From Acidimicrobiales bacterium (lineage in GTDB: Bacteria; Actinomycetota; Acidimicrobiia; Acidimicrobiales; Poriferisodalaceae): a DNA stretch of 6,747 nt. The stretch spans positions 1 through 6,747 of the forward strand of contig JASMKJ010000629.1 in assembly GCA_030749275.1 (NCBI GenBank), in the 5' to 3' direction. The translations under genes and the position numbers were made by a program. This document shows positions 6,607 through 6,747 of the stretch, piece by piece. The notes beneath the pieces are model-generated. The model worked only from the letters and a program-made list of their open reading frames with translations, was not told the origin of the DNA and ran no database searches. Numbering within the stretch: position 1 is the first letter of the stretch; each line of letters begins with the position of its first letter.

Positions 6607-6747
6607 CTAAACGAGTCGCTTTCCCAAATCCGAGCACAACTCAATCAGTCGAATACCCAGATCATGGGTGCGATCGGGGTCGGGAAACCGGTAAGCGGGG
6701 CCATGAACGTGAAGCAGCGCAACGACCTCATTGTTGTGCCCGTAGAC
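6607..6747 (-). CDS. Transcriptional regulator, IclR family-like (C-terminal 46 residues; starts beyond right edge)
   Basis: I translated the minus strand by hand: one open frame from the right edge to a TAG at 6609-6607. The fragment contains EVVALLHVHGPAYRF (7-21), followed by a helix ending DLGKRLV (40-46). This matches the last strand (A-L-x-V-x-GP-x-x-R) and final helix of the IclR effector-binding domain. The DNA-binding N-terminus lies outside the window, so the class is inferred from this short tail only. IclR proteins commonly control neighbouring catabolic operons. The GGAA/TTCC dyad between fhs and the demethylase is a suitable target. It converges on etfA with two bases between the stops and no visible terminator there, so transcripts from both sides probably overlap. 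Confidence 0.7.
   Translation of the reverse strand, partial: VYGHNNEVVALLHVHGPAYRFPDPDRTHDLGIRLIELCSDLGKRLV

Overview
The window (6,747 bp) carries a compact, divergently arranged block for oxidising methyl groups through folate. It shows no phage, transposon, CRISPR, tRNA or rRNA sequence. Start codons are mixed (ATG, GTG, TTG), Shine-Dalgarno sites are clear, and GC content looks moderate by eye. The large flavoprotein resembles the dimethylglycine oxidase of Arthrobacter, and the reductase fragment looks like the short actinobacterial/proteobacterial MetF type. A free-living aerobic bacterium, perhaps an actinobacterium, is the best guess, but the taxonomy is not secure from sequence reading alone.

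Left side, minus strand (1-2050): fhs, encoding formate-tetrahydrofolate ligase, is followed after 10 nt by the first 114 codons of a methylenetetrahydrofolate reductase gene (metF-like). That gene starts at a TTG codon and runs off the left edge. Centre (2051-2294): a 244-nt divergent control region holds two short dyads and no gene.

Right side, plus strand (2295-6604): an 841-residue protein fuses a FAD-dependent amine dehydrogenase to a GcvT-type tetrahydrofolate domain. It is followed by etfB and etfA, both subunits of electron transfer flavoprotein, with etfB-etfA overlapping by one base. At the right edge, the last 46 codons of an IclR-family-like regulator gene lie on the minus strand, converging on etfA with a gap of only 2 nt.

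Inferred joint function: the fusion enzyme oxidises an N-methyl group of a small amine (dimethylglycine, sarcosine or a related compound). It passes two electrons to EtfAB and so to the quinone pool, and it captures the one-carbon unit as 5,10-methylene-THF. Fhs can recover ATP and formate from 10-formyl-THF, or feed formate into the pool. MetF interconverts methylene- and methyl-THF. The methylene-to-formyl step (FolD type) and the ETF:quinone oxidoreductase are not in the window. The IclR-type protein is the obvious candidate regulator. The exact substrate cannot be read from the sequence.
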